Assembly (NCBI GenBank): GCA_031271875.1
Contig: JAISVD010000287.1
Location: 1 to 5,959, forward strand
Source of the DNA: Spirochaetaceae bacterium
GTDB lineage: Bacteria > Spirochaetota > Spirochaetia > Treponematales > Treponemataceae
DNA length: 5,959 nt
Direction of reading: 5' to 3'
Both the position numbers and the translations under genes were made by a program. The notes below the pieces were generated by a model. The model saw nothing but the letters and a program-made list of their open reading frames with translations. It had not been told where the DNA came from and made no database searches. This document shows, piece after piece, positions 5,545 to 5,959 of this stretch (within the stretch, counting starts at the first letter, position 1; every line of letters begins with the position of its first letter).

Positions 5545-5593
5545 TCTGAGAACCTGTCCAAAATCTGTTTATAAATTTGAACAGGTTCTCAGA
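5545..5593. repeat. Long inverted repeat between the convergent MBL and mazF-type genes
   Basis: TCTGAGAACCTGT (5545-5557) is perfectly complementary to ACAGGTTCTCAGA (5581-5593), a 13-bp stem. After one mismatch a further CAAA/TTTG pairing (5559-5562 with 5576-5579) extends the stem, leaving a 13-base loop. It starts 9 bases after the MBL stop. Read on the minus strand the stem is followed by CCGC and TTTTT (complement of 5536-5540), so it may terminate transcription coming from the mazF side. On the plus strand it lacks a T run but could still slow polymerase or protect the mRNA end. The arm also has the look of an insertion-sequence terminal repeat, so a tiny MITE or REP element is the alternative. 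Confidence 0.7.
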
Positions 5594-5628
5594 GTGTGAG
5601 AAAAATAGAGCATAAAAAATCTCATAAA

Positions 5629-5819
5629 TCAGCCATCATTTTGTATGTCAAAAACAGTTTGGCAGAATACAGACATAATCGCGGATATATGTTTTATCAA
5701 TAGTAACGATTTGCGAAAAGTTGACGGCCGAGGTCTTTTCCAGTTTTGAGACGGTTTGTTGCTGGTTTCGAACCGCGCGCTCTGGGCAGATTTGCCCACC
5801 AGATTTCGCCTTTGAGCAT
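5629..5819 (-). pseudogene. Degraded MazF/PemK-type toxin (mRNA endonuclease) remnant
   Basis: On the minus strand the ATG at 5819-5817 overlaps the stop of the preceding antitoxin-like gene (TAATG), the usual coupled arrangement. The first frame reads MLKGEIWWANLPRARGSKP, a near-textbook MazF N terminus, then turns to unrelated sequence and stops at 5697. A second frame (5764-5648) supplies SKLEKTSAVNFSQIVTIDK, the conserved late MazF segment (normally K/S-x-S-V-x-N-x-S-Q-I-x-T-I-D-K), and a third frame ends in TVFDIQNDG at 5629. The middle of the fold, normally about 40-50 residues with the second half of the RNA-binding core, is missing. So the gene has at least one internal deletion and one or two frameshifts. 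An active toxin is not expected; MazF proteins are about 110 residues and cut mRNA at short motifs. Confidence 0.8.
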
Positions 5820-5959
5820 TACCGGTCAACCTTTTCAAGAATATCAAGTTGGGAATGCAAAAGGTCATTGGCAAGTTTTGACGGGATTTTGGCGTATACA
5901 TCATCCATCTGCGGCTGGACTACATCGCGAATTTCCACATAACTCAATTTGTCAAATGA
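5819..5959 (-). CDS. Antitoxin-like protein paired with the mazF remnant (C-terminal part, runs off the window)
   Basis: The minus strand is open from the window edge to TAA at 5821-5819, giving 46 residues that include SFDKLSYVEIRDVVQPQMDD and AKIPSKLANDLLHSQLDILE. The start lies outside the window or at its edge. The sequence is not a clear AbrB-type MazE. The call as antitoxin rests on position: its stop overlaps the ATG of a MazF-type toxin remnant by one base, exactly where the antitoxin of such pairs lies. The frame is intact as far as seen. Whether it is still expressed without a working toxin is unknown. Confidence 0.55.
   Translation of the reverse strand, partial: SFDKLSYVEIRDVVQPQMDDVYAKIPSKLANDLLHSQLDILEKVDR

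Noticed and set aside
1..5959. CRISPR array, tRNA, rRNA or complete transposase gene.
   Set aside because: I saw no regularly spaced repeats, no cloverleaf-like sequence and no DDE or serine/tyrosine recombinase motifs on either strand.

Overview
The window looks like part of a free-living or gut-associated bacterial chromosome with moderately GC-rich housekeeping genes broken by AT-rich accessory DNA. The gene set (a PhoU/PhoB/PhoR block, a bacterial acyl-ACP thioesterase, an exported metallo-beta-lactamase-fold protein and toxin-antitoxin debris) would suit a spirochaete such as an insect-gut Treponema. That assignment is a weak inference from style, because no phylogenetic marker is present. 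TGA is used as a normal stop (phoB, the small gene at 2947 and the MBL gene all end in TGA), so the standard code applies.

Layout. 1-2663 is a compact plus-strand phosphate-signalling block: the tail of phoU, then a phoB-type response regulator, then a phoR-type histidine kinase overlapping it by 4 bases. 2664-3734 is an AT-rich patchwork. It holds a possible short promoter-plus-terminator transcription unit (a small-RNA candidate), an antitoxin-like small gene with its own promoter and ribosome site but no recognisable toxin, a 35-base hairpin, a 158-base partial copy of the downstream thioesterase gene, and a small conserved-looking gene broken by an in-frame TGA. 3735-4478 is the intact acyl-ACP thioesterase, and 4583-5536 is an exported MBL-fold hydrolase. 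5545-5593 is a long inverted repeat. The minus strand of 5629-5959 carries the end of an antitoxin-like gene followed by a collapsed MazF/PemK-type toxin gene with lost central codons and shifted frames.

How it fits together. PhoU, PhoB and PhoR should act together to sense phosphate supply and control Pho genes. The thioesterase would release fatty acids from acyl carrier protein. The MBL protein probably works outside the cytoplasm on an unknown ester, lactone or similar substrate. The rest reads as a zone of repeated insertion, duplication and decay: at least two toxin-antitoxin-like loci have lost parts, and a gene fragment was copied 786 bases upstream of its parent in the same orientation. 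I see no convincing complete new defence or mobile system. The most interesting items are the partial thioesterase duplication with mostly synonymous differences, the small-RNA candidate, the long inverted repeat and the recoverable MazF remnant.
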